Shown in pieces: positions 53,865 through 63,432 of a stretch of 64,000 nucleotides of DNA (position 1 is the first letter of the stretch; the number at the start of each line of letters is the position of its first letter). Source of the stretch: Paenibacillus sp. H1-7. Lineage in GTDB: Bacteria; Bacillota; Bacilli; Paenibacillales; NBRC-103111. The DNA lies in the NCBI RefSeq assembly GCF_022354825.1, contig NZ_CP031168.1:1737501-1801500 (forward strand), read 5' to 3'. Made by a program: the position numbers and the translations under genes. The notes below the pieces were generated by a model. That model worked only from the letters and a program-made list of their open reading frames with translations, was not told the origin of the DNA and searched no databases.

Positions 53865-54755
53865 ATGACAAACGATCTTTTTAATGAAGCCGTATGGGAA
53901 AAAGCTTGGAAGGAGGATATGCAAACCGGAGTGAACAAGATGAAACAAGCCGGGATAGATCCAGTGCATGCTTTTGACGATAAGGCCAAGTCATTCAACG
54001 AGCAAGCATTTAACGAAGAAGGCAGACGAAGGGCCAAACGCATAATGAATTGGCTGGAAGGCCAGGGTGTCGGCTTCAAAGATTCCTCCATACTGGACGT
54101 TGGAGCGGCCTCGGGCGGATTTACTGTTCCGTTTGCAGAGAGTGGGGCTGCTGTTACTTCCGTGGAGCCTGGTCTTCCGTTGGCTGAGCTTCTGAAAGAC
54201 AATATTGCGGGATTGCCGAACGGCAAGGTGGAGGTTGTGACGGAGCCGTTCGAGGACATCGATATTGAAGCAAGAGGGTGGAGGAAAGCCTTTGACTTCG
54301 TCTTTGTCTCCATGTGTCCGGTTATTGTCGATTGGGAGAGTGTGGAGAAGGTGCTGAGCTGTGCGCGGCAGTTTTGCTATATCAGCATGTCCGTCGGCTC
54401 CAGGGAGCACAGTCTGATAAGTGAGATTTGGCCTTTGGTGACTGAGCGGCCTATGATAACCAAGCATATGGAGATGGGCTATCTGCTGAATTTATTGTAC
54501 CTAAAAGGCTATTCCTATGAGTCGCTTGTAACCCGGGAAATGAAGAACACGGTGGTATCCAGAGAAACGGCGCTTCAAGAGGCTATGGACTGGTTGAAGA
54601 TGTTTGGTTTGCCTGCCGACGACCGGAACCGGAGGATTGTCACCGAATATTTGCAGCGGACTTACCCTGAGGACAAGGTGGAGATCCAACAGGGAGGCCG
54701 ATTCGGCAAGGTGCTGATACGATTGCAGGATCAGAGCATGTATACCCGAGATTGA
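53865..54755 (+). CDS. class I SAM-dependent methyltransferase
   Basis: The 296-residue product has the SAM-binding motif I ILDVGAASGGFTVPFAESG (about 76-94), the acidic loop SVEPG, and VFVSMCPVIVDWESVEKVLSCAR, which is a post-motif II strand. The N-terminus (VWEKAWKED, FNEEGRRRAKRIMNWLEG) is that of small-molecule methyltransferases of the UbiE-like superfamily. The substrate is not visible. GAGGGAG precedes the ATG. The 85-base gap after the Rrf2 gene suggests cotranscription. Confidence 0.83.
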   Translation: MTNDLFNEAVWEKAWKEDMQTGVNKMKQAGIDPVHAFDDKAKSFNEQAFNEEGRRRAKRIMNWLEGQGVGFKDSSILDVGAASGGFTVPFAESGAAVTSVEPGLPLAELLKDNIAGLPNGKVEVVTEPFEDIDIEARGWRKAFDFVFVSMCPVIVDWESVEKVLSCARQFCYISMSVGSREHSLISEIWPLVTERPMITKHMEMGYLLNLLYLKGYSYESLVTREMKNTVVSRETALQEAMDWLKMFGLPADDRNRRIVTEYLQRTYPEDKVEIQQGGRFGKVLIRLQDQSMYTRD

Positions 54756-54826
54756 CGGTCGGCTAGTGAGGGGAAAGCAGCGGGAAAAGAAACACCCGAA
54801 GGGCGTAGTGTGGGCAAGGAATCGAG

Positions 54827-54856
54827 AAAATCCAAGGATAAGCCTTGGATTTTTTT
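54827..54856 (+). terminator. intrinsic terminator after the methyltransferase gene
   Basis: AAAATCCAAGG, loop ATAAG, CCTTGGATTTTTTT: a perfect stem with a T7 tail. Confidence 0.85.
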
Positions 54857-54933
54857 GTTGAGCAAAACCAAAGAAACCCGAGCTTTGATTGTATTGTCCG
54901 GCGGAATATGCCTTCCAGCCAGGCTTTCGAGGG

Positions 54934-55113
54934 TCGGACAGGAGATCCGTTATTTCTTGAAATGATGCTGCTTTCGGAGTGCGATCGGACCGAGAGTCCG
55001 CTATTTGCTCTTTTTATCGGAAAAAACGGTGTATTTTCTCGAAATAAAGGATCTGTAGTCCGATCATCCTGCAAGAAGAACCATTTTTGGTAAAATAACG
55101 GATTTACGGTCCG
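54934..55113. repeat. four-unit palindromic intergenic repeat, copy 2
   Basis: Direct units at 54934-54955 and 54985-55006 and inverted units at 55042-55063 and 55093-55113 repeat the architecture found at 9967-10148. All follow TCGGAC, variable bases, then (A/T)CC(G/T)(T/C)TATTT. The units are 44-57 bp apart in both copies. Together with the terminator they fill most of the 497-bp gap 54756-55252, in which I see no gene. Confidence 0.7.
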
Positions 55114-55252
55114 CACCAACTTGAGCAGTTCTCTCGTTCTTCAACGGACGGCACACTTTTGACCAGAAATTGCATAGTTTTGCACCGGTTTTTTCAATGA
55201 TTCCCTATGGTATATTTATTTAGTTAAGCAATCATTTCAAGGGGGTCCGGTA

Positions 55253-57058
55253 ATGAGACGCAGCTTCGCTAAGCCATTCACATCGATAAGGGGCAAAATA
55301 CTGCTGTCGTTCTTTCTTTGCATCATCGTGCCGGTCGCCTTTATTATTTATAACTCTTACACATCATCACAGGCGGTTCTTAGAGAGCAGATCGACCGCA
55401 GCCAGCAGGAATCCATGCGCAATTTGGCCGCCAATATGGATGATCTGTCGGAGCGCATGATGAACGCATCGAATTTGATCGTTAATGATATGGAGCTTCA
55501 AAATTTTTTGCAGGCGTCCCCGGAATGGACGGGCAATTACGCTTCGTTCCAGCAATACCAGAATGTCCAGAAGAAACTGATGAATATTAAGGGCATCATA
55601 ATGGACAGCAATGCTGTAGTAGCAGTGGTTGATTTTCGCGGATTTGTACATTCCTCATCTGTCGATTACGGAGGCCGGCCAGCATTCAACGAGCTTGTAA
55701 AGGAACCATGGTATGGGATGACGATAAGCAAGCAAGGCTGGCCTTACTGGCAGCTGCCGTATGAAGGGACATTGGGAGGAGAAAGTCCGGATGTACAAAA
55801 GTGGTTCGTACTGACCCGGCTTATCAAATCTCCGCTAGGAGAAGAAGGGCTTGGTTTGGCCCTCATCGCAATACCGGCCGAATCGTTCTTCCCTGGAACG
55901 GCGTCGACGTATGAAGGGGATAAAGGTAATACGCTGCTGCTCGTATCGGGCGAATCCAAAGTGCTGGATGTGCAAGGCGACCGGGCTCTCGAGTCGTATG
56001 AGCCGATAATAGCGGAAGCCTCCGGGCAGGAACACGGGGGAAGCTTGTCCAGACTGACCGTCGACGGTCAAGATTATTTCTACAGTACGGTACCGATTCC
56101 GCGCGTCGGCTGGAAGGTGATCGAGCTTGTTCCGCAGACGGAGCTGATGGGACAATTGAACCGGATCAAGAATCAATCCTTTCTGTGGCTGTTCGCTTTG
56201 TTTGCGGTGTTCACGATGGTGTTCGTTGTACTAATGCTGCGGTTTACCGGTCCGATCCGCGGCTTGCTGCATTCCATGAATCGCCTGGGGCAAGGGGACT
56301 TCAACGCTCAAGTACATGTGAGAGGGGAAGACGAAATAGCCAAGCTGGGCGTTCATTTTAATAGGATGACCGCCAACTTGAGAGGGCTGATCGACAAGCT
56401 GTCGGAAGAGCAGAAACGGAAGGAAGCCGCCAAATTCCAAGCACTGCAGGCGCAAATCAATCCGCATTTTCTCTTCAATACGCTCAATTCCATCAAGTGG
56501 ATGGCCGTCTTGTCGGGCTCTCAGCATGTAAGCCAAATGATAACTAAGCTCGGCAAGCTTCTGCAATTTACGATGAAGAACGACGGGGAGATCATTACGC
56601 TGGAGGAAGAGTTCGCATATTTGCAGGATTATTTGGATTTGCAGAAAATCCGCTTTCACGATAACGTGCAGATCGAGACGCATTTGCCGGAAACGCTCAA
56701 GCGCTGCGGCATTTTGAAATTTACGCTGCAGCCGATCGTGGAGAACAGCATCATCCACGGCAATCGTACACCGCTTGCTATATGCATCTCGGCGTCCGAA
56801 ACGAACGGTGACTTGGTACTTATTGTCAAGGATAACGGGAGAGGCATGAGCGAAGAGAAGCTGAACGAGGTGAAAGCGGCACTCCAACCGGAGCATGCGC
56901 GGTACAACGGAATCGGTATAGGTAACGTTCATGAGCGTCTGCGGATGCATTACGGAGAAGGTTATGGTGTGGAGCTTCAAAGCAATGAGGCGGAAGGGAC
57001 AGCCGTTACGATCCGCATGCCGCTCGTACAACCGGAAGATGAGGAGGGAGCCAGATGA
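55253..57058 (+). CDS. YesM-type sensor histidine kinase
   Basis: The 601-residue product has a transmembrane helix (LLSFFLCIIVPVAFIIYNSY), a large extracellular sensor domain (about 35-300), a second helix (SFLWLFALFAVFTMVFVVLML), HAMP, the His_kinase domain with the phosphorylated His at 405 (LQAQINPHFLFNTLNSIKW), and an ATPase domain (LQPIVENSIIHG, DNGRGM, GIGIGNVHERL). YesM kinases sense extracellular or imported sugars. The stop overlaps the response regulator start (ATGA). AGGGGG precedes the ATG. With its partner it should switch on the transporter genes that follow. Confidence 0.92.
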   Translation: MRRSFAKPFTSIRGKILLSFFLCIIVPVAFIIYNSYTSSQAVLREQIDRSQQESMRNLAANMDDLSERMMNASNLIVNDMELQNFLQASPEWTGNYASFQQYQNVQKKLMNIKGIIMDSNAVVAVVDFRGFVHSSSVDYGGRPAFNELVKEPWYGMTISKQGWPYWQLPYEGTLGGESPDVQKWFVLTRLIKSPLGEEGLGLALIAIPAESFFPGTASTYEGDKGNTLLLVSGESKVLDVQGDRALESYEPIIAEASGQEHGGSLSRLTVDGQDYFYSTVPIPRVGWKVIELVPQTELMGQLNRIKNQSFLWLFALFAVFTMVFVVLMLRFTGPIRGLLHSMNRLGQGDFNAQVHVRGEDEIAKLGVHFNRMTANLRGLIDKLSEEQKRKEAAKFQALQAQINPHFLFNTLNSIKWMAVLSGSQHVSQMITKLGKLLQFTMKNDGEIITLEEEFAYLQDYLDLQKIRFHDNVQIETHLPETLKRCGILKFTLQPIVENSIIHGNRTPLAICISASETNGDLVLIVKDNGRGMSEEKLNEVKAALQPEHARYNGIGIGNVHERLRMHYGEGYGVELQSNEAEGTAVTIRMPLVQPEDEEGAR

Positions 57059-58668
57059 TCCGCGTATTGATTGCCGACGACGAAATCTTAGTGCGTATCG
57101 GGCTGAAAACGATTATTCCATGGGAGCAGTACGGCTTCGAGCTGATCGGCGAGGCGTCCAACGGACTTGAGGCGCTGGATATGATCCGTCAATCCGCGTG
57201 CGACATTGTGCTTACCGATATCCGAATGCCGGAATGCGACGGCCTCACTTTGATCGAGAGGCTGAAGATCGAATCTCCCGGTACCAAATGCTTGATTTTA
57301 TCCAGTCATAATGATTTTGAATATGTCCAGAAAGCGCTGCGGCTTGGTGCCGTCGATTATGTGCTGAAGCTGACGATGGAGCCGGACGAGCTGCTGCATA
57401 AGCTGATTGCACTGAAGGAGCAGGTCGTTCAAGAGAATGAACGGCAGCTTCAGGCGTCCGTTCGGGAGTTCAAAATGAGTGTATACAGCAGGGAAGCGAA
57501 GGAGAAGCGCTTGAAGGATTTGCTCGTCAAGGCGTGCTCCCCTCAGGATGTCCAAGAGTTCATGGGCGAATTCGGCTTCTGGGAGCCGAGCGAGCCGTAC
57601 TACATCGTCAGCATGGCGCTAGATCGCTACCAGGAAGAGCTGGATGAAAACCGGTTCCGCAGCGAGCGGCTTCTGAACTTCACCGTGATGAATATATTGA
57701 CGGAAATCGGCAAGAAGTACGAGCAAGACGAATTTGTTGAAATCGATAACGGACGATTTGCCATGATTGCGAGTACCGATCCCTGCGAAATGCTGACAGA
57801 AATAGGATCGGCGGTGCAAACGTTCCTGCAGCTCTCGGTGTCCTCCGGCATCTCGCAGCCGCTGGAAAGCTTAAACGAGATGCATACGGGCTTTCTCCAA
57901 GCGGAGGAGGCGCTGCTTCACCGGTTCTACCATGGTTGCGGAGGGATCATGCGCTATGTATCGGGGCGATATACCGCGCATGCCGGCCCGCAGATAGAAG
58001 AGGAATGGGTAAAGCTGCTCGAGCTGAGGGACGAGGAAGCCGCATTGAACAAGGCAAGAGACTGGTACTTGGCCTCCAGCGCGGGCCTGGAGCATCCGGA
58101 CGAGCTTCGGGAGCAATGGATTCAGCTCGTGCATGTGTACGGAAGCTATGCCGCCAAGCTGGGCGGGGATCTGTATTCGGTCCCATTATACGATAACCGC
58201 TATCCGTTTCATGCCGTCCGCAGCCTGGAGACGCTTCAGGAGATATACAACTGGTTCACGGGCTGGAATCGGATTTATTTCGATTATGTACGGCAGCTGA
58301 CCGGCAAAGTGTGGCGTCCGGAAATTCAGGAGGTCATCGAAACGATCCGAAACCGGTATAACGAAAACTTGAAGGTGTTCGAAATCGCCAAAGAGATCGG
58401 CTTCACGGAAAACTATCTGAGCGTGTTGTTTAAGAAGGAAACCGGTGAAACGATCATGGACTATTTAACGCGAATCCGCATGGACAAAGCAAGAGAGCTG
58501 CTTAAGGATCAATCCTACAAAATTTATGAAATAGCCGAATTGGTCGGTTACGGCGACTCCAACTATTTCAGCAAGCTGTTCAAGAAAATGGAAGGAATGT
58601 ACCCGTTGGAGTTCCGCAAGCATGTGCTGGGACGAATGCCAACATCCAAGAATTCGACGGTTTCATGA
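57055..58668 (+). CDS. YesN-type response regulator with AraC HTH
   Basis: The 537-residue product has a receiver domain (Asp8-Asp9, phospho-acceptor Asp55 in IVLTDIRMP), a long central region (about 130-420) and a C-terminal AraC-type double HTH (FEIAKEIGFTENYLSVLFKKETGETIMDYLTRIRM and AELVGYGDSNYFSKLFKKMEGMYPLEF). It is cotranscribed with the YesM kinase. The target is most likely the promoter of the solute-binding protein gene, which begins 88 bases after its stop. Confidence 0.92.
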   Translation: MIRVLIADDEILVRIGLKTIIPWEQYGFELIGEASNGLEALDMIRQSACDIVLTDIRMPECDGLTLIERLKIESPGTKCLILSSHNDFEYVQKALRLGAVDYVLKLTMEPDELLHKLIALKEQVVQENERQLQASVREFKMSVYSREAKEKRLKDLLVKACSPQDVQEFMGEFGFWEPSEPYYIVSMALDRYQEELDENRFRSERLLNFTVMNILTEIGKKYEQDEFVEIDNGRFAMIASTDPCEMLTEIGSAVQTFLQLSVSSGISQPLESLNEMHTGFLQAEEALLHRFYHGCGGIMRYVSGRYTAHAGPQIEEEWVKLLELRDEEAALNKARDWYLASSAGLEHPDELREQWIQLVHVYGSYAAKLGGDLYSVPLYDNRYPFHAVRSLETLQEIYNWFTGWNRIYFDYVRQLTGKVWRPEIQEVIETIRNRYNENLKVFEIAKEIGFTENYLSVLFKKETGETIMDYLTRIRMDKARELLKDQSYKIYEIAELVGYGDSNYFSKLFKKMEGMYPLEFRKHVLGRMPTSKNSTVS

Positions 58669-58756
58669 AGGAATAGTCCATTCTCATCCCTGCCGGCGTT
58701 TTGTTAATCTGAAAACGCAAACAGCATATATACGAAAAAATCGGAGGGGAATCGAC

Positions 58757-60094
58757 TTGAAGACATGGGTAAAGGGCACCGTCGCTCTGGCGCTTGCCTC
58801 AACAATGGTCGTCAGCGGATGCGGAAGCAGCAAGGATAACAACTCTGCTGCAAATGCTAATAATAACGGATCGGGAGCAAAAGTTGTTAAATTGAAGGTT
58901 TGGGGAGGCGTTCCGGAGGAGAATGGGCCGAAAACGGTTATCGACAACTGGAACAAGAGCCATCCTGACATTCAAGTGGAGTATGTGCGCTATGTCAACG
59001 ATGATACCGGGAATACGAAGCTGGACACGGCATTGATGACGCAAAGCGATGCGCCGGACTTGTTCTTCAGCTACGGCGAGAATAACTTGTTCAGACGGGA
59101 AAATGCAGGGATGACCGCACCGCTGGACGAGCTTATCAAGAAAGCGAACTTCAATGTCGATGAGGTTATCGGCAACGACAATGTCATGAAATACAAGGAT
59201 CAAATCCATTACCTGCCGGGGTACAAGAACATCGACTTCGTCGTTCTGAATAAGAAGGCGCTGGAGGCGGCAGGCGAGAAAGTGCCTGCCGACTGGACTT
59301 GGGATGAGTTCGCGGCGCTGGCCGAGAAGCTGAATAAAGGCGCGATGAAGGGTGCTTTTGTTACGCCAGGTGCGGATTTGCTGATCGGCAAATTCACTTT
59401 GGTCGGCTCCAAGCCGAACGATTCGCTCTACACGGATGACGGCAAGACGAACTTTAACAACCCTGCCATGCAGAAGGGTCTCGATATTCAGAAGAGCTTG
59501 TACGACAAAGGCATCATGGTGCCTTGGGCGGAAGCGATCGCGAACAAGCTGGACCCCGCTAACGAGCTGCTGACCGGAAAAGCCGCTATGGTGTACGGCG
59601 GCGCGTGGATGATGAGAAGCTTGAAGGATACGACCAAATATCCTCGCGATTTTGCGGTTGCCTTCGCGCCTGCTCCTCAGCTGGAGAAAGGCAAAAACGT
59701 CAACAACGGCGGAATGAACGACTTCATGTCGGTCAACGCCAACAGCGCCAACAAGGAAGCCGCGTTCCAGTTCATGTCCTGGTACCTCACGGAGGGCAGC
59801 ATGGATATGGTAGCCGGCGGCCGCATTCCAACAAGTAAGAAAGCCGACTTCGACAAGGTGACGAAGCTGATCGTCGGCGATTCGGGCAGCATTCTCGATG
59901 AGCAGTCTCTGAGCCAGGTGCTGAAAGCGAACTACACCTTCGCAACCCGCGTAAAATCCGAAGCGTTCTCCCAAATCACGAATGTGATGAAGGAAGAGGC
60001 GGAGAAATATTTCATGAACGTCCAGCCGATCGATAAGACGCTTGAAGCTATGAAGAAGCGCGGCGATCAAGCGATTCAAAGCGTGAAGAAGTAA
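58757..60094 (+). CDS. sugar ABC transporter solute-binding lipoprotein
   Basis: The 445-residue product has a lipoprotein signal (VALALASTMVVSGC, Cys near 23), a Ser/Asn-rich linker, and a family 1 extracellular solute-binding domain with VKLKVWGGVPEENG, YLPGYKNIDFVVLNKKALEAAG and GKAAMVYGGAWMM. It captures an oligosaccharide outside the cell for the two permeases downstream. The TTG start has GGAGGGG upstream; the reading frame extends further upstream, overlapping the regulator gene, without support. A terminator follows, which would give more binding protein than permease. Confidence 0.93.
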   Translation: MKTWVKGTVALALASTMVVSGCGSSKDNNSAANANNNGSGAKVVKLKVWGGVPEENGPKTVIDNWNKSHPDIQVEYVRYVNDDTGNTKLDTALMTQSDAPDLFFSYGENNLFRRENAGMTAPLDELIKKANFNVDEVIGNDNVMKYKDQIHYLPGYKNIDFVVLNKKALEAAGEKVPADWTWDEFAALAEKLNKGAMKGAFVTPGADLLIGKFTLVGSKPNDSLYTDDGKTNFNNPAMQKGLDIQKSLYDKGIMVPWAEAIANKLDPANELLTGKAAMVYGGAWMMRSLKDTTKYPRDFAVAFAPAPQLEKGKNVNNGGMNDFMSVNANSANKEAAFQFMSWYLTEGSMDMVAGGRIPTSKKADFDKVTKLIVGDSGSILDEQSLSQVLKANYTFATRVKSEAFSQITNVMKEEAEKYFMNVQPIDKTLEAMKKRGDQAIQSVKK

Positions 60095-60106
60095 AGTATT
60101 GCCCGT

Positions 60107-60143
60107 GCCCGTTATCCGCCATCAGCGGATGCGGGCTTTTTTT
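60107..60143 (+). terminator. intrinsic terminator after the binding-protein gene
   Basis: GCCCG-ATCCGC, loop CATCA, GCGGAT-CGGGC is followed by seven T. It lies inside the transport operon and should set the ratio of binding protein to permease. Confidence 0.85.
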
Positions 60144-60248
60144 GTCGAAATTCGTAGAATCACCCTGAAAGCGGCGAGATTCAGCCATGTCGTCCGCGGC
60201 GGTCCTTTTTTACAATGAAGGTACTAACGTTAAGAGGTGTGAAATGCG

Positions 60249-61145
60249 ATGAAGAGGAATCGACAGAAGCTGGCGGAGACGCTGGCGGGCTATTTGTTCA
60301 TTTTGCCTAATTTTTTGGGCGTGCTGGTGTTTGTGCTGTTTCCGCTCGTTGTCAGCTTGATTATGGTCTTTACGGACTGGGATTACATGAGAGGCTTCGC
60401 CGGTATGACCTGGGCCGGTCTGGATAATTTCAAGCAGCTCGCGACTGACGAGTATTTTTTGAAGTCACTGCAAAATAACGTCATATTTACTGCAGTCACC
60501 GTGCCGGTATCAATGGCGATCGGTCTGCTCGTAGCGGTAGTCCTGAATAAGTTCGTTTATTTGAAAAATGTGCTTAGGGTTTTATTTTTCCTGCCTTATG
60601 TCAGCAGCGTTGTGGCGATATCCGTCGTCTGGAGCGTGCTGTACAATCCGACTAACGGACCGATCAACTCGGCGCTGCGCTCGTTTGGCATCGATTCGCC
60701 TCCGGGCTGGCTGGCCGATCCGAAATGGGCGCTCATCGCGATCATGATCATGGTTATCTGGACGTATACGGGGTATACGATGGTGCTGTACATGGCGGGC
60801 CTGCAGGGGATATCCAAAGAGCTGTACGAGGCATCGGACATTGACGGAGCGTCCAAGCTGCGAAGCTTCTTCCAGATTACAGTTCCGATGCTCAAGCCGA
60901 CCAGCTTTCTGATTGCCGTTACCCTGATTATTTCCACGTTTCAGGTTTTCGCGGCGGTTGCCGTCATGACGAAGGGCGGACCCGTTAACTCGACGATGGT
61001 GCTGGCCTACCATATTTACATCGAGGCATTCCAGCATTACCGGATGGGTTACGCGGCTGCGATCTCATGGGTGCTGTTTATCGTTATCTTTATCATTACG
61101 ATGATTCAATGGCAGGGCCAGAAGCGCTGGCAAAGTCATTTCTAG
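60249..61145 (+). CDS. sugar ABC transporter permease (MalF/UgpA type)
   Basis: The 298-residue product has six hydrophobic segments and the EAA loop EASDIDGASKLRSFFQITVPMLKP (about 196-219), which contacts the ATPase. It forms the inner-membrane channel with the second permease. GAGGTG precedes the ATG; an overlapping ATG five bases upstream is out of frame. As is usual for such loci in Paenibacillus, no ATPase gene is present here, so a shared MsmX-type ATPase elsewhere is expected. Confidence 0.93.
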   Translation: MKRNRQKLAETLAGYLFILPNFLGVLVFVLFPLVVSLIMVFTDWDYMRGFAGMTWAGLDNFKQLATDEYFLKSLQNNVIFTAVTVPVSMAIGLLVAVVLNKFVYLKNVLRVLFFLPYVSSVVAISVVWSVLYNPTNGPINSALRSFGIDSPPGWLADPKWALIAIMIMVIWTYTGYTMVLYMAGLQGISKELYEASDIDGASKLRSFFQITVPMLKPTSFLIAVTLIISTFQVFAAVAVMTKGGPVNSTMVLAYHIYIEAFQHYRMGYAAAISWVLFIVIFIITMIQWQGQKRWQSHF

Positions 61146-61163
61146 GAGAAGGAGGAGAAGCAA

Positions 61164-62009
61164 ATGAACTTGTATTCGGCCAAAAGCAGGAATGCGGCTT
61201 TCAAGCTAATTACTACAGTGGTTTTCGCCTTGCTTGCAGTGCTCGCCGTCGTGCCGTTCTTGTGGATGATTTCGGCATCGTTCAAGCTGCCGGCGGATTT
61301 GTTCAAATACCCGATTGAATGGATTCCGAAGAAATGGTATTTCGGCAATTACCAGGAAGTATGGTTCGGGAAATATCCGTTCTTCCTCTATTATTGGAAC
61401 TCGATCAAGATTACGCTGATCACCGTCGTAGGCGTTCTGGTAACCAGCTCGCTGGCGGGCTTTGCGTTTGCCAAGCTGCGGTTCAAGGGCAGGGAGGCGA
61501 TGTTCCTGCTGTACTTGTCGACCATGATTATCCCGGCGCAAATTTTGCTTGTTCCCCGATTCGTTCTGTTCGATAAGCTAGGAATTATCAATACGCATTG
61601 GGCGGTCATATTGCCGGGAATGTTCTCGGTGCTCGGCACGTTTATGATGCGACAGTTTTTCAGCACGCTGCCAAACGAAATTTTGGAGGCGGCGCGGGTT
61701 GACGGAGCAGGCTTTTGGCGTCAATTTTGGCAAATTACTTTGCCGTTGACCAAGCCTGCGCTCGTGACGCTGCTTATCTTGACGTTTACCTGGCACTGGA
61801 ATGAATATGAGAATCCGCTGATTTTCCTGCGCGATAACGACCTGTATACGATCCCGCTGGGGCTTACCAACTACGTGGACGAGAACAGCACGAACTATAC
61901 GCTGATTATGGCGGCTTCCGTCTCGGCGCTGCTGCCGCTTATCGTCATTGTGGCGATTTTCCAGAAGTGGTTTATCGAAGGGATTGCAAGCTCCGCGGTA
62001 AAAGGGTAA
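61164..62009 (+). CDS. sugar ABC transporter permease (MalG/UgpE type)
   Basis: The 281-residue product has six hydrophobic segments and the EAA loop EAARVDGAGFWRQFWQITLPLTKP (about 175-198). It pairs with the preceding permease, 18 bases upstream. GAGAAGGAGGAG precedes the ATG. Confidence 0.93.
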   Translation: MNLYSAKSRNAAFKLITTVVFALLAVLAVVPFLWMISASFKLPADLFKYPIEWIPKKWYFGNYQEVWFGKYPFFLYYWNSIKITLITVVGVLVTSSLAGFAFAKLRFKGREAMFLLYLSTMIIPAQILLVPRFVLFDKLGIINTHWAVILPGMFSVLGTFMMRQFFSTLPNEILEAARVDGAGFWRQFWQITLPLTKPALVTLLILTFTWHWNEYENPLIFLRDNDLYTIPLGLTNYVDENSTNYTLIMAASVSALLPLIVIVAIFQKWFIEGIASSAVKG

Positions 62010-62060
62010 AGCTCATCCGGAAACGTTAAAACAACTGAACACAATTGGAGGGTTAAAGAC

Positions 62061-63404
62061 ATGAATCAAGTGATAGAAACAGATGTAGTGGTCGTCGGAG
62101 GCGGACCTGCTGGGATTAACGCGGCTATTGCAGCGGGAAGGACCGGAGCCAGAACGCTGCTTATCGAACGGTACGGCTTTCTTGGCGGCATGTCCACCGT
62201 GGCGCTAGTCTACCCGTGGATGACCTTCCATACGATGGAAGGCAAACAGGTTATCGCAGGGATAGCGCAAGAAATCGTCGACCGTCTTCAGGCGCTCAAA
62301 GCGTCGCCGGGCCACGTGCGCGACACCTGCGGATTCGTTCATACGATTACGCCGTTCCATCCGGAAGTGTACAAGGTGCTCGTCATCGATATGCTCAAGG
62401 AAGCGGGAGTCAAGCTGCTGCTGCACAGCTTCGTCGATGAAGTGAAGACGAACGGCGACCATATCGAGTCCGTTCGCGTCTCTTCGAAATCGGGTCCCAT
62501 CACGATTCAAGCCAAAACGTTCGTAGATACAACCGGCGATGCGGATCTCGCCTATTTGTCGGGAGCGCCGGTGCTGCAAGGACGCGAGGCGGATCGGCTG
62601 ACACAGCCGATGACGATGAAGTTCCGGATGCGCGGCGTCAATCTGAACGCTGTCAAACAGTATATGATTGAGCACGCTGACGAGTTTTACCGCAAGACGC
62701 CGGTATCCGAGCTGCCGAATCTTCCTTTGTCTGCCGTACAAGGCTTCTACAAGCATTGGAAGGAAGCGAATCTTCCGATAAATCGGGATCAGGTGCTGTT
62801 CTTCACCGGTCCGGAGGAAGACGAAGTGCTGGTCAATATGACCCGCGTGCAAGGGCTGGACGGCACCGACGTCGAGCATTTGACCGAGGCCGAGGAAATC
62901 GGGCGCAAGCAGGTGCTGATGGTGGCGGACTTTATGAGAAGCAGCTTGCCGGGCTTCGAGAAGGCTTCGATATCGCAGGTGGGCGCACAAATCGGTATCC
63001 GCGAGACGCGCCGCCTGGACGGACAGTACAGCTTGCAAATCGAGGACGTTACGGAAGGGCGCCGTGCAGCGGACGTTATTGCACGCAGCGGGTACCCGAT
63101 CGATATCCACGATCCGAAGAGCAAAGGGGTCACTGCGGCCTGGATTGCAGGCGACGGAGCTTACGACATTCCGTACCGCACGCTGCTGCCGAAACGGATC
63201 GATAATCTGCTTGCAGGAGGACGCTGCATTTCGACCAGCCACGAAGCGCTGGCGACGACCCGCCTGTCCCCGAGCTGTATGGCAACGGGGCAAGCCGCCG
63301 GAACGGCAGCCGCCATGTCGGCCGTCTCGGGCATTTCGCCACAGGAGCTGGATACTGCGGCTCTGCAGCAGAGACTGGCAAACGACGGCGCCATTTTGAA
63401 ATAA
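62061..63404 (+). CDS. FAD-dependent oxidoreductase (FAD_oxidored family)
   Basis: The 447-residue product has a Rossmann FAD motif DVVVVGGGPAGINAAIAAGRTGA (GxGxxG-type Gly at residues 13-18). LIERYGFLGGMSTVALVYPW, FVDTTGDADLAYLSGAP and the C-terminal LLAGGRCISTSHEALATTRLSPSCMATGQAAGTAA close the FAD site. These are the hallmarks of the FAD-dependent family often found in carbohydrate loci. It lies between a sugar permease and a GH65 gene, so a sugar-related substrate is likely but not proven. GGAGGG precedes the ATG. Confidence 0.88.
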   Translation: MNQVIETDVVVVGGGPAGINAAIAAGRTGARTLLIERYGFLGGMSTVALVYPWMTFHTMEGKQVIAGIAQEIVDRLQALKASPGHVRDTCGFVHTITPFHPEVYKVLVIDMLKEAGVKLLLHSFVDEVKTNGDHIESVRVSSKSGPITIQAKTFVDTTGDADLAYLSGAPVLQGREADRLTQPMTMKFRMRGVNLNAVKQYMIEHADEFYRKTPVSELPNLPLSAVQGFYKHWKEANLPINRDQVLFFTGPEEDEVLVNMTRVQGLDGTDVEHLTEAEEIGRKQVLMVADFMRSSLPGFEKASISQVGAQIGIRETRRLDGQYSLQIEDVTEGRRAADVIARSGYPIDIHDPKSKGVTAAWIAGDGAYDIPYRTLLPKRIDNLLAGGRCISTSHEALATTRLSPSCMATGQAAGTAAAMSAVSGISPQELDTAALQQRLANDGAILK

Positions 63405-63432
63405 ACGTAAAACAGGCAGGAGAGTGTAGACG

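Noticed and set aside
54934..55113. CRISPR array
   Set aside because: The repeated units alternate in orientation, are not identical, number only four and have no cas genes near. They are palindromic intergenic repeats.
54763..55119. 118-codon minus-strand frame between the methyltransferase and YesM genes
   Set aside because: It is made of the terminator and the palindromic repeat units read in one frame.
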